Assembly (NCBI GenBank): GCA_947481685.1
Contig: CANKHA010000019.1
Location: forward strand, 1 to 50,561
Origin: Bradyrhizobiaceae bacterium
Lineage (GTDB): Bacteria; Pseudomonadota; Alphaproteobacteria; Rhizobiales; Xanthobacteraceae
DNA length: 50,561 bases
Direction: 5' to 3'
Below are positions 36,638-44,290 of the stretch, piece after piece. Below the pieces are notes generated by a model, which worked only from the letters and a program-made list of their open reading frames with translations, was not told where the DNA came from and ran no database searches. Position numbers and translations under genes: made by a program. Numbering within the stretch: the stretch's first letter is position 1; the number at the start of each line of letters is the position of its first letter.

Positions 36638-37783
36638 ATGAACGAGGCAGTAACCATGGGCGCCGCGCCGGATGCGCGGGCGGAAGCGTTGGTCGCTTCC
36701 TATGAGCGCGCGGGCTATGGCCGCGTCGCGCCCGCGTTGCTGCAACCGGCGGAGCCGTTCCTCGACCTCTCGGGCGAGGACATTCGCAAGCGGATGTATC
36801 TGACGGTCGATCCCGGCGGGCGCGAATTGTGCCTGCGGCCCGACCTCACCATTCCGGTATCGCGCGACTATCTTGCCTCGCCGCAGTCCGGCAAGGCGGC
36901 AGGCTATTGCTATCTCGGTCCCGTGTTTCGTCATCGCGACAACGGTCCGAACGAATTCCTGCAGGCCGGCATCGAAAGCTTCGGACGCAACGACACGGCA
37001 GCAACCGATGCGGAAATGCTCGCGCTCGGGCTGGAAGCGGCGACGCATTACGGCATGACCGCGCCGGACATCCGCATGGGTGACGTCGGATTGTTTGCAG
37101 CGCTGGTTGCCGCGCTCGATCTTGCACCCGCATGGAAGCGCCGGCTGATCAAGGATTTCAACCGCAAGAAAAGCCTGGCGCAGGATCTCGAGCGCCTGAG
37201 CCTTGCAACCACGAACGGACACCCGGAATATCAGGGCGTGCTGGCGGCGCTTGCCGGCGCCGATCCGAAAGGCGCGCATGCGCTGGTTACTGACCTGCTC
37301 TCGATCGCGGGCATCACCGCCGTCGGCGGGCGTTCGGTCGGCGAAATCGCGGATCGCTTCCTCGAACAGGCGGCGCTTGGCGCTGCGACGTCGCTTCCTC
37401 GGGAGACGCGCGAGGTGATCGAAAAATTCCTCGCCATCAACGGCGACCCGGACGACGTGGTGGAAAAGCTGCGCGCGCTCGCGAACGGCACGGTCACCGC
37501 GCTGCACCCCGCGATCGATTTGATGGAAAGCCGCACCGGCTTCCTCGCGGCGCGTGGGATCGACGTCCGGAGCATCCGCTTCTCGACGGCGTTCGGCCGC
37601 GGCGTGGACTATTACACCGGCTTCGAATTCGAACTGCACGATCCGAAATCCGACGGCGCAAATCCGCTGGTTGCCGGCGGGCGTTATGACGGCCTGCTAA
37701 CGCGGTTGGGCGCCAACGCGCCGATCCCGGCGGTCGGCTTCGCAGTCTGGATCGAACGGCTCGCGAACGGAGGCGCACAATGA
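36638..37783 (+). CDS. hisZ: ATP phosphoribosyltransferase regulatory subunit
   Basis: A 381-residue HisZ, a paralogue of histidyl-tRNA synthetase that lacks the aminoacylation function and activates HisG in the first step of histidine synthesis. Class II core signatures include [13 protein letters not shown] near 67, [20 protein letters not shown] near 95 and [14 protein letters not shown] near 320. Its stop overlaps the hisG start (ATGA), so both subunits are made together. Confidence 0.92.
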   Translation: MNEAVTMGAAPDARAEALVASYERAGYGRVAPALLQPAEPFLDLSGEDIRKRMYLTVDPGGRELCLRPDLTIPVSRDYLASPQSGKAAGYCYLGPVFRHRDNGPNEFLQAGIESFGRNDTAATDAEMLALGLEAATHYGMTAPDIRMGDVGLFAALVAALDLAPAWKRRLIKDFNRKKSLAQDLERLSLATTNGHPEYQGVLAALAGADPKGAHALVTDLLSIAGITAVGGRSVGEIADRFLEQAALGAATSLPRETREVIEKFLAINGDPDDVVEKLRALANGTVTALHPAIDLMESRTGFLAARGIDVRSIRFSTAFGRGVDYYTGFEFELHDPKSDGANPLVAGGRYDGLLTRLGANAPIPAVGFAVWIERLANGGAQ

Positions 37784-38748
37784 GCAGCCCCTTCGTTATC
37801 GCCGTGCCGTCGAAAGGCCGGTTGCAGGAAAATTCCGAAGCGTTCTTTGCGCGCGCGGGCATGAAGCTCGTCAAGCCGCGCGGCGCGCGGGAATATCGCG
37901 GCGCGATCGCCGGGCTCGACAATATCGAGGTCGCCTATCTCTCGGCGGCCGACATCACCTCGCAGCTTGCGTCGGGCGCGGTGCATCTCGGCATCACCGG
38001 CGAAGACCTGGTGCGCGAGATGATCCCCGATGCGGACAAGCGCGTCGTACTGATCGACGGCGTCGGCTTCGGCTACGCCAATGTGGTGGTCGCTGTGCCG
38101 CAAGCCTGGATCGATGTCCGCGGCATGGCCGATCTCGATGACGTCGCGACAGCATTTCGCGCGCGCAACGACCGCAAGATGCGCGTCGCCACCAAATACG
38201 TGAACCTGACGCGCGGCTTCTTCGCCGCGCACGGCATCGTCGACTACCGCATCGTCGAAAGTCTCGGCGCCACCGAAGGCGCGCCGGCTGCGGGTTCGGC
38301 CGAACTGATCGTCGACATCACCACCACCGGCGCGACGCTCGCCGCCAACGGGCTGAAGGTGATGGAAGACGGCATCATCCTGCGCTCGCAGGCCAACCTC
38401 GTGGCCTCGCGGCAGGCAAGTTGGGGTCCGCAGGAGCGTGAGACCGCGCGCGTGATCTTTGATCGCATCGCGGCGCAAGCGCGCGCGGGCGAATACCGCG
38501 AAGTGCGCACGCGCCTGCCGAACAGCGACGCTTCCATCGTGAATGATGTGAAGCGGTTCGGCGTGCTGACGCCGTTCGGCGGGCCGTCGTCATCCGGTAT
38601 GTTCACGCTGCATGCGCCGACCGATCAGGTGCACGCACTGGCAAGTTTTCTGCGGGAGAAAGGCGCCGACGGCGTTTCCGTCGGGCGGCTGGATTATGTG
38701 TTCTCGCGCGACAATCCGCTCTACGCGAAGCTTGAGGCAGGGCTGTAG
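37780..38748 (+). CDS. hisG: ATP phosphoribosyltransferase catalytic subunit
   Basis: A 322-residue HisG that joins ATP and PRPP to start histidine biosynthesis. It begins [16 protein letters not shown], with [19 protein letters not shown] near 62, [14 protein letters not shown] near 130 and the PRPP-binding [17 protein letters not shown] near 175. It is longer than the roughly 210-230 residue HisG usually paired with HisZ. The roughly 100 C-terminal residues may be a further domain. It is translationally coupled to hisZ. Confidence 0.92.
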   Translation: MSSPFVIAVPSKGRLQENSEAFFARAGMKLVKPRGAREYRGAIAGLDNIEVAYLSAADITSQLASGAVHLGITGEDLVREMIPDADKRVVLIDGVGFGYANVVVAVPQAWIDVRGMADLDDVATAFRARNDRKMRVATKYVNLTRGFFAAHGIVDYRIVESLGATEGAPAAGSAELIVDITTTGATLAANGLKVMEDGIILRSQANLVASRQASWGPQERETARVIFDRIAAQARAGEYREVRTRLPNSDASIVNDVKRFGVLTPFGGPSSSGMFTLHAPTDQVHALASFLREKGADGVSVGRLDYVFSRDNPLYAKLEAGL

Positions 38749-38778
38749 TTCATCACGCTACGGCGCGCGCTTTCGCTT

Positions 38779-38827
38779 GAGCATGATCTTGTCCGAAAAC
38801 CGGTTCCCACTTTTCGGGATCATGCTC
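38779..38827 (+). repeat. REP-like palindrome, copy 5
   Basis: Outer arms GAGCATGATC and GATCATGCTC, inner arms CCGAAAA and TTTTCGG. The reverse-strand stop codon of the GtrA gene (38822-38820) lies inside the right arm, so the repeat supplies the last codons of that gene. Confidence 0.87.
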
Positions 38828-39245
38828 GTTTCCGAAACACCACGAAGTGCGACATCGTGAAGTTGACCAGGAAGCTGACGCCGATGGCCAGCGCCTTCGC
38901 CACCCAGACCGGCGCGACGTAAGAAACCAGCACCAGCGTCGCTGTGTTTGCAACCACACCGACCACACCAGAGGCGACGAAGGTGCCGTAGTCGCGCCAG
39001 CGGAGCTGGCGGCCGGACTCCGCCGCGAAAGTGAAGGTCGAGTTCAGCGCATAGGAAAACGTCACCGCCACGAACCAGGCCATGACGTTGGCCGGGATCA
39101 GCGACAGGTGCAGATAATTATAGGCGAAGACGAAAACCGCCAGATCGATAGCCGTATTGACCACGCCGACCAGCGCAAAACTGGTGGCCTTCATCAGCAT
39201 GACCTGCTGACGGAACCAGGCCACGAGGCTGTTCAGAGCGTCCAT
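38820..39245 (-). CDS. GtrA family membrane protein
   Basis: A protein of about 141 residues with four membrane helices and the GtrA pattern FALVGVVNTAIDLAVFVF, NSTFTF, GVVGVVANTATLVLVS, FTMSHFVVF. GtrA-type proteins are thought to flip polyprenyl-linked sugars across the inner membrane. It is divergent from a GT2 polyprenyl-sugar synthase-like gene, its expected partner. An ATG five codons upstream (39260) is also possible. The C-terminal residues RKRA and the stop overlap a REP-like repeat. Confidence 0.85.
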   Translation of the reverse strand: MDALNSLVAWFRQQVMLMKATSFALVGVVNTAIDLAVFVFAYNYLHLSLIPANVMAWFVAVTFSYALNSTFTFAAESGRQLRWRDYGTFVASGVVGVVANTATLVLVSYVAPVWVAKALAIGVSFLVNFTMSHFVVFRKRA

Positions 39246-39308
39246 GCAGCCGCTTAGCATGGCGCGTCCGGAGGCGACAGGCCTTTGCCGTTCCTATATA
39301 AAAGCCCG

Positions 39309-40319
39309 ATGACACCGCAACCGACCACACCCGGCCTGTCCATTGTCGTACCGGTCTACAACGAAGCCGCCGGCCTTGCCGCGCTGCATGCGCGGCTGTC
39401 CGACATGGCGCTGCGGCTGAAAGAGAAGCGCGGGCTGCATTGCGAAGTGGTTTATGTCGACGACGGCAGCCGCGACGCCACGCTGGCGATTGCGCGCGAT
39501 CTCCCGGCTACGAGCCTCGATGTGCAGGTGGTGTCGCTGTCGCGCAATTTCGGCAAGGAAGCCGCCCTGCTCGCCGGGCTGGAACATGCGCGGCTTGGCG
39601 CCGTGCTGTTCATGGACGGCGATGGCCAGCATCCGCCGGATCTGGTCAATACGCTGGTCGGCTACTGGCTCGAACAGAATTACGACGTCGTCTATACCGC
39701 AAAGGCGCACCGCGCGACCGAGCCGTTCAGCCGCCGCGTCGCGGTGCATGCCTTCTACCGGATCATCAACTGGGGACTGCGCCAGAAAATTCCCGAGGAC
39801 GCCGGCGATTTCCGCCTGCTCTCGCCGCGCGCAGCCGCGGCTCTTCGGCAGATGCCGGAGCGCAACCGCTTCTTCAAAGGCCTCGCCAGCTGGATCGGTT
39901 TCCGTCAGGTCCGCGTCGATTACACGCCCGCAGAGCGCGAGCACGGCACATCAAGCTGGAACATGCGCGCGCTGGTCGGTCTCTCGATCGAGGGCCTCAC
40001 GTCGTTTTCGGTCGCGCCGCTGCGGCTCGCCAGCATTCTCGGCCTGCTGCTCGCCGGCGTCGCCTTCGTCTTCGGCCTGCAGATCCTGATCGAAACCGTG
40101 ATCTTCGGCGAGTCGGTGCCCGGTTATCCCTCCATGGTGGTCGGCCTGATGGTGCTGGGTGGCGTACAGCTCATCATGATCGGGATCATGGGCGAATATC
40201 TCGGCAAGGTGCTGTCGGAGATCAAAGCGCGGCCGGTGTATTTCGTCGCAGAGCATAGCCTCAAGCGGACGGAAGACGCGCGCGCCGAAGGCGCAACAAC
40301 CCGAACCGCCGCCGAATGA
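39309..40319 (+). CDS. Family 2 glycosyltransferase, polyprenyl-phosphate sugar synthase type
   Basis: A 336-residue enzyme with GT2 fold: LSIVVPVYNEAAGL at the N-terminus, VYVDDGSRDATL, FMDGDGQHPPDL (metal-binding region) and EHGTSSWNM. Two C-terminal membrane helices at about residues 235-260 and 270-300 match the ArnC/GtrB type, which makes undecaprenyl- or dolichyl-phosphate sugars. With the neighbouring GtrA protein it should build and flip a lipid-linked sugar for modifying an envelope glycan; the sugar is unknown. Its stop overlaps the start of the ChbG/HpnK gene. Confidence 0.88.
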   Translation: MTPQPTTPGLSIVVPVYNEAAGLAALHARLSDMALRLKEKRGLHCEVVYVDDGSRDATLAIARDLPATSLDVQVVSLSRNFGKEAALLAGLEHARLGAVLFMDGDGQHPPDLVNTLVGYWLEQNYDVVYTAKAHRATEPFSRRVAVHAFYRIINWGLRQKIPEDAGDFRLLSPRAAAALRQMPERNRFFKGLASWIGFRQVRVDYTPAEREHGTSSWNMRALVGLSIEGLTSFSVAPLRLASILGLLLAGVAFVFGLQILIETVIFGESVPGYPSMVVGLMVLGGVQLIMIGIMGEYLGKVLSEIKARPVYFVAEHSLKRTEDARAEGATTRTAAE

Positions 40320-41167
40320 TGCGCGCGGTTCCCGAGCCGCAGCCGCGTCATATCTGGCTGTGCGCCGATGACTACGGCATTTCCCCCGGCGTGAATGGTG
40401 CTATCCGCGATCTGGTCGCGCGCGGCCGTCTCAACGCCACTTCGGTGATGGTGGTAGCGCCCACGTTCAACGCTTCCGAAGCGGAAGCGCTTGCGGGCCT
40501 CAATGAAGATGAAAAGCGCGTCGCGATCGGTTTGCATTTCACACTCACCGGACCATTCAGGCCGCTGACGCTGGGCTATGTCCCGGTCCGCAACGGCGCT
40601 TTCCTGCCGCTGGAAGGCACCATGCTGGCGTCGTTCCTGCAGCGGCTGAAGCGCGATCGCATCGCCAAAGAGGTCGCGGCGCAGATCAACGCTTTCATCG
40701 ATGCCTTCGGCCATCCGCCGGATTTCATCGACGGCCACCAGCACGTGCATCTGTTCCCGCAGGTGCGTGAGGCCTTCCTTTCGGTGGTGAAAGAAATGGC
40801 GCCGCAGGCCTGGGTACGTCAGTGCGGCCGTTCGATCCCGTTGCGCAGCCGTTTCAACAAGAAGGCGCTGATGCTCGACATGCTGAGCTACAGCTTTCGC
40901 CGCAAGGCGCGCGCCATGGGGCTGCGCACCAACCCGGCCTTTGCCGGAGCTTATGATTTTCGCGGCGAGCCGGATTTCGCCAAGCTCTTCCCGCGCTTCC
41001 TGCACCGCCTGCCGCCGGACAGCGTGGTGATGTGCCATCCCGGCATGGTCGACGACGAACTGAGCCGGCTCGACCCGCTCACGACTCAGCGGGAGCGGGA
41101 ATATGCCTATCTGGGCAGTGACGCCCTGCCCGAGACCCTCGCGGCTTATGGCGTTTCTTTGACCTGA
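40316..41167 (+). CDS. ChbG/HpnK (YdjC) family deacetylase
   Basis: A 283-residue carbohydrate deacetylase-like protein. Metal-binding signatures are CADDYGIS near residue 17, IGLHFTLTGP near 82 and FIDGHQHVHLFP near 140. ChbG removes acetyl groups from chito-oligosaccharides and HpnK acts on N-acetylglucosaminyl hopanoid. Coupled to the GT2 gene (ATGA), it likely deacetylates an N-acetylated sugar transferred by that enzyme, on a lipid or glycan. Two ATGs are adjacent at 40316 and 40319. Confidence 0.87.
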   Translation: MMRAVPEPQPRHIWLCADDYGISPGVNGAIRDLVARGRLNATSVMVVAPTFNASEAEALAGLNEDEKRVAIGLHFTLTGPFRPLTLGYVPVRNGAFLPLEGTMLASFLQRLKRDRIAKEVAAQINAFIDAFGHPPDFIDGHQHVHLFPQVREAFLSVVKEMAPQAWVRQCGRSIPLRSRFNKKALMLDMLSYSFRRKARAMGLRTNPAFAGAYDFRGEPDFAKLFPRFLHRLPPDSVVMCHPGMVDDELSRLDPLTTQREREYAYLGSDALPETLAAYGVSLT

Positions 41168-41243
41168 CACCCAAGAATATTTTGTCGCAGCCGTTCTTGT
41201 TTGGCCAAATCCTCCCCACATAATCAGCGTTAGTTTATCAGCG

Positions 41244-41292
41244 GCGCATGATCTTTTCGGCGAACCGGGCTCTGCTTCGCCGGACCATGCGC
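41244..41292 (+). repeat. REP-like palindrome, copy 6
   Basis: Outer arms GCGCATGATC and GACCATGCGC (one mismatch), inner CGGCGAA and TTCGCCG. It ends 14 bases before the start of the DUF2076 gene, the only copy placed at a 5' end. Confidence 0.83.
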
Positions 41293-41306
41293 AAGGGAGA
41301 AGACCG

Positions 41307-42023
41307 ATGACACCGGAAGAACGCCAGCGCGTTGAAGAACTGTTCGCACGGCTTGAAAGTCTCGAAGGCCAGCCGCGCGATCCGGAGGCTGCACGTCTGA
41401 TTGCCGCAGCCCTGGCGCGCGCACCCAACGCAATCTATCCACTGGTGCAGACTGTCCTGGTGCAGGACGAAGCGTTGCAGATGGCGGAAGAGCGTATCCG
41501 CGAGCTTGGCGGTGCGGTGGAAGAGCCGCAGCAGCAACGCGGTTTCCTCGACAACGTGCGCGAGGCGCTCCTTGGCCCCGACCCGCAGCAGCGCGGCTCA
41601 GTCCCGCAGGTGCGGCCGAGCGCCTGGGGTAACCAGCAACAACCCATGCAACAGCAACAGCCGACGCAAGACTATGGAAACCGCGGCGGCTCGTTCCTTG
41701 GCACCGCAGCGGCGACCGCCGCCGGCGTGATTGGCGGTTCCATGCTGTTCAACAGCCTTGGCTCCATGTTCGGCGGCAACAAGGCTCACGCCGGAACCCA
41801 GTCATTCGGCGACACAGGAAAAGATACGCCCTGGGGCGGCGCGCGCGACAGCGACATGGCCCGGGAGGCCGGCCTCAACGACATCGGCGGCGGGCGCGAA
41901 GACCGCAGCGGCTGGTTCGACACCGCGCAGAATTTCGGCGGCGACCTCGACAAGGACAGCGGCTTCGATGCCGGTGGAGACGGCGGCGGCGATGGCGGTG
42001 GTGGCGGGGATGGTGGCGACTAG
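41307..42023 (+). CDS. DUF2076 domain-containing protein
   Basis: A 238-residue protein with the DUF2076 (COG3416) pattern: N-terminal helix MTPEERQRVEELFARL, ALARAPNAIYPLVQTVLVQD, then a Gln-rich linker, a short hydrophobic stretch FLGTAAATAAGVIGGSMLF and a C-terminal Gly/Asp tail of short GGDGGG repeats. Function unknown. AAGGGAG lies eight bases before the ATG. A perfect terminator hairpin follows the stop. Confidence 0.85.
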   Translation: MTPEERQRVEELFARLESLEGQPRDPEAARLIAAALARAPNAIYPLVQTVLVQDEALQMAEERIRELGGAVEEPQQQRGFLDNVREALLGPDPQQRGSVPQVRPSAWGNQQQPMQQQQPTQDYGNRGGSFLGTAAATAAGVIGGSMLFNSLGSMFGGNKAHAGTQSFGDTGKDTPWGGARDSDMAREAGLNDIGGGREDRSGWFDTAQNFGGDLDKDSGFDAGGDGGGDGGGGGDGGD

Positions 42024-42026
42024 CGA

Positions 42027-42413
42027 CTAACCGACAAGTGCCAGCGTGGAAATAAAGAAGCGGCCCCTCACGGGGCCGCTTCTGTTTTCAGCATAAGTCA
42101 GATCAGCACTCGGCAGGCTGGGCGCAGCACCCATGCTACCGCCACTGGAACCCGTCGTGCTACCGCTGCCGGCAGCGGCGCCTTGATTCTTGGAGCCGGC
42201 GTTGCCGGCATTGCCGCCCATTGCGGATCCGCTCATCGCCGAGCTGGAAGAGGTGCCCTTCAACCTCGCCTGGCCCGTCGTCTGATCAAGGCAATGGGTG
42301 GCGGCTGTCACGGCTGTGGGATTCGATCCGGAATTACCGCCCGACTGAGCAGCGGCAGCAAGCACGCTTCCACCGAGAAATGCGGCGGCCAGCAATAGGG
42401 TTTTACGGTTCAT
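42027..42413 (-). CDS. Exported Ser/Gly-rich low-complexity protein
   Basis: A 128-residue open frame with a signal peptide ending LAAAAQ, then AATHCLDQTTGQARLKG and a long Ser/Gly/Ala-rich tract. No domain recognised. The last 20 codons run through a bidirectional terminator hairpin, which is unusual. In the neighbouring frame a TGA at 42105-42103 would end the protein just before the hairpin, so a one-base shift in the repetitive part is possible. The N-terminal half is well supported and the C-terminus is not. The ATG at 42413 follows GGAGCGC. Confidence 0.55.
   Translation of the reverse strand: MNRKTLLLAAAFLGGSVLAAAAQSGGNSGSNPTAVTAATHCLDQTTGQARLKGTSSSSAMSGSAMGGNAGNAGSKNQGAAAGSGSTTGSSGGSMGAAPSLPSADLTYAENRSGPVRGRFFISTLALVG
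42056..42090. terminator. Bidirectional intrinsic terminator
   Basis: AGAAGCGGCCCC (42056-42067), loop TCAC, GGGGCCGCTTCT (42072-42083), then GTTTT on the forward strand; TTTATTT follows on the reverse strand. It serves the DUF2076 gene and probably the convergent Ser/Gly-rich gene, though the open frame of the latter passes through it. Confidence 0.85.
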
Positions 42414-42659
42414 TGAGCGCTCCTGTGTTGATGCCCCTTGCAAAGGGAAAGCGAAGAGCGCGCGCGAAGTTCCTGTTCCAGCCGCCCCTTCTTTGGGCAC
42501 CCGTTCGCAAATACCGGCTGACCGACGGTATAATCCGTAGTTGTCCAGCCTGAAGGGCCCGATATACAATGCGCCCTGTCTGAAACGGCACTCCGCCCTC
42601 TCGCATCGAGCGTCACGTTTCCGGCACGACAAAGTCAAAAACCTCCCGGGGAGTGTCCG

Positions 42660-43472
42660 ATGTTTGCAAAAATCAATCACGTCGCCATCGTCAGCGAACG
42701 CTACGCCCTGCTGGGCAAATTTTATGAATCGGTGTTCGGGATGAAACCGTCCGGCACCAAGAATCCGGCGCGGGCGATCACTGTCGGCGACGGTTATGTC
42801 GGTCTCAACATCAACCCGCGCAAGGCGGGACGTGCGGCGGGGCTCGACCATTTCGGCATCCAGGTCGAAGACGTCGAAACCGTATTTGACCGCATGCGCA
42901 CCAAATATCCCTCCGCCGACTGGGTGCAGCGTCCGACCACGCGCCCGTTCGCGGGACTGACTGCCAACGATCCGGATGGCAACGTGTTCGACATTTCCCA
43001 GAAGGACATGAAGAACCGCCACGCTTCCTATGTGGAGAATACTGGCGTTCAGAACGACCGGCACATCAGCCACGTCGCCGTGCGCACCATGCACCCGGAT
43101 GAGATGGCGCGGTTCTACGTGGACGTGTTCGAGTTCGCCGAACAGAACGGCAAGGCGGGCGATCCAAACCACTATCTCTCCGACGGGAAGGTCACGCTTT
43201 TGATCATGCCGTGGAAGATCCAGAACTACGCCGGCCAGAGCATCCTGACGAGCGGCATGGACCATGTCGGCTTCACGGTCGAGAACATGGACAAGTTCAA
43301 GGAAGACGTGGACGAGGCGGTCGGCGTGAACCCGGTGATGAATCCGATCCCGGTCGGCAAGGGCAAGGAAAGCGGCAACCGCCTCGAGCTGTTGAAGCAG
43401 CAATGTCCGATCAGCGAATATTTCCTCTCCGACCCCGACTACACCATGCTCGCGGTGCGTCAGGCGAACTGA
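42660..43472 (+). CDS. Two-module VOC (glyoxalase/extradiol dioxygenase-like) family protein
   Basis: A 270-residue protein with two tandem VOC modules, at about residues 3-115 (INHVAIVSERYALLGKFYESVFG ... LDHFGIQVEDVE) and 133-265 (HISHVAVRTMHPDEMARFYVDVF ... MDHVGFTVENM). The family includes glyoxalases, dioxygenases and resistance proteins; the metal-site residues (H7, H134 and a glutamate such as in NRLELL) are compatible with a metalloenzyme. Substrate unknown. GGGGAG precedes the ATG at 42660 by six bases. A terminator follows. A decayed copy of its 3' end occurs at 46395-46453. Confidence 0.8.
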   Translation: MFAKINHVAIVSERYALLGKFYESVFGMKPSGTKNPARAITVGDGYVGLNINPRKAGRAAGLDHFGIQVEDVETVFDRMRTKYPSADWVQRPTTRPFAGLTANDPDGNVFDISQKDMKNRHASYVENTGVQNDRHISHVAVRTMHPDEMARFYVDVFEFAEQNGKAGDPNHYLSDGKVTLLIMPWKIQNYAGQSILTSGMDHVGFTVENMDKFKEDVDEAVGVNPVMNPIPVGKGKESGNRLELLKQQCPISEYFLSDPDYTMLAVRQAN

Positions 43473-43495
43473 ACGGCTGATACAACTTCGGTCTG

Positions 43496-43533
43496 AAAAA
43501 GCGGCATGGAACTTTTCCCATGCCGCTTTTTCT
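43496..43533 (+). terminator. Intrinsic terminator after the VOC gene
   Basis: AAAAAGCGGCATGG (43496-43509), an 8-base loop, CCATGCCGCTTTTT (43518-43531): a 14-bp perfect hairpin with T run. It would work in both directions. Confidence 0.9.
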
Positions 43534-43685
43534 TTGAAAATCGACGTCACCGAACATAAGGAAATTTTAACCGTCCGGGAGTGAGCGGCTTTGGGCGCTT
43601 AAATGATCAGACCAAGGTCCATTCTCCGGAATCGCTATCCGTTCAATAATCGCGTTGGGAAACTGCCCGCCACGGAGATAAAATA

Positions 43686-44141
43686 ATGTCCACACTGAAA
43701 ATTCTTTCCGCAACGACCGCCGCCGCTTTTGTCGCGCTTGCCGCTGTGTCCATGAGCGCAACGCCGAGCGATGCGAAGAAAGGCGGGGGCTCCGACCGTT
43801 TCCGTTGCGACGCCAAGGGTGCCGGTGAAACCGGTTTCCATGCCAAGTACGAAGAGCGCCTCAACAAAAGCACGCTGCGCAAAAAATTCGGTGTGGAGTT
43901 CGAGGCCAGTCAGGGTGGCGCTTTCGTTGCCGGGCAGTCAGTCGTGTTCTCCGTGGACTCGGTTGTCGTCGGCACACTGCCCCTCAAGCTTGTCGCCAAG
44001 GGTGAGTTGGCGGCAGAACTGGAACTCGATTCCCAAAAGAAGCCGCTTCCGCCGGGATTCCCCGTCATTACGGCTGGATCGCTGGTTGAAGCCGCGATCG
44101 GCGGCACAACCGTGCTTGGCTGCGAGGTTACGCCAGACTAA
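43686..44141 (+). CDS. Exported protein of unknown function
   Basis: A 151-residue protein with a signal peptide ending SMSATPSDA. The mature part is basic at first (KKGGGSDRFRCDAKG), then predicted beta-rich (FVAGQSVVFSVDSVVVGTLPLKLVAKGEL). The two cysteines, near the start and end of the mature part, could form a disulfide. No family recognised; possibly a small periplasmic immunoglobulin-like fold. A GGAG site eight bases before the ATG and a strong terminator downstream mark it as a single transcription unit. Confidence 0.7.
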   Translation: MSTLKILSATTAAAFVALAAVSMSATPSDAKKGGGSDRFRCDAKGAGETGFHAKYEERLNKSTLRKKFGVEFEASQGGAFVAGQSVVFSVDSVVVGTLPLKLVAKGELAAELELDSQKKPLPPGFPVITAGSLVEAAIGGTTVLGCEVTPD

Positions 44142-44181
44142 TACAACGCGGCAGCTGCACGACATCCACTGCCTTTCATAA

Positions 44182-44220
44182 AAGCGGTGCGGCCCATGAG
44201 CCGCACCGCTTCATTTGTTT
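44182..44220 (+). terminator. Intrinsic terminator after the exported protein gene
   Basis: AAGCGGTGCGGC (44182-44193), loop CCATGA, GCCGCACCGCTT (44200-44211), then CATTTGTTT. A 12-bp perfect stem. Confidence 0.85.
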
Positions 44221-44290
44221 CTAGCAAGAACAGAACACGTTAAGATCGCCCCATGTGCCTGGCGCGTTCATTACGGAAGGCCACGCTCCC

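Noticed and set aside
41980-42020. GGT/GGC repeats at the end of the DUF2076 gene as a microsatellite
   Set aside because: Gly/Asp-rich tails are typical of this family, and the repeat units are not exact.
42414-43550. Long reverse open frame upstream of and in frame with the Ser/Gly-rich protein, opposite the VOC gene
   Set aside because: It is the antisense of the VOC gene, His/Arg-rich and without any family resemblance. Only the part after the ATG at 42413 looks real.
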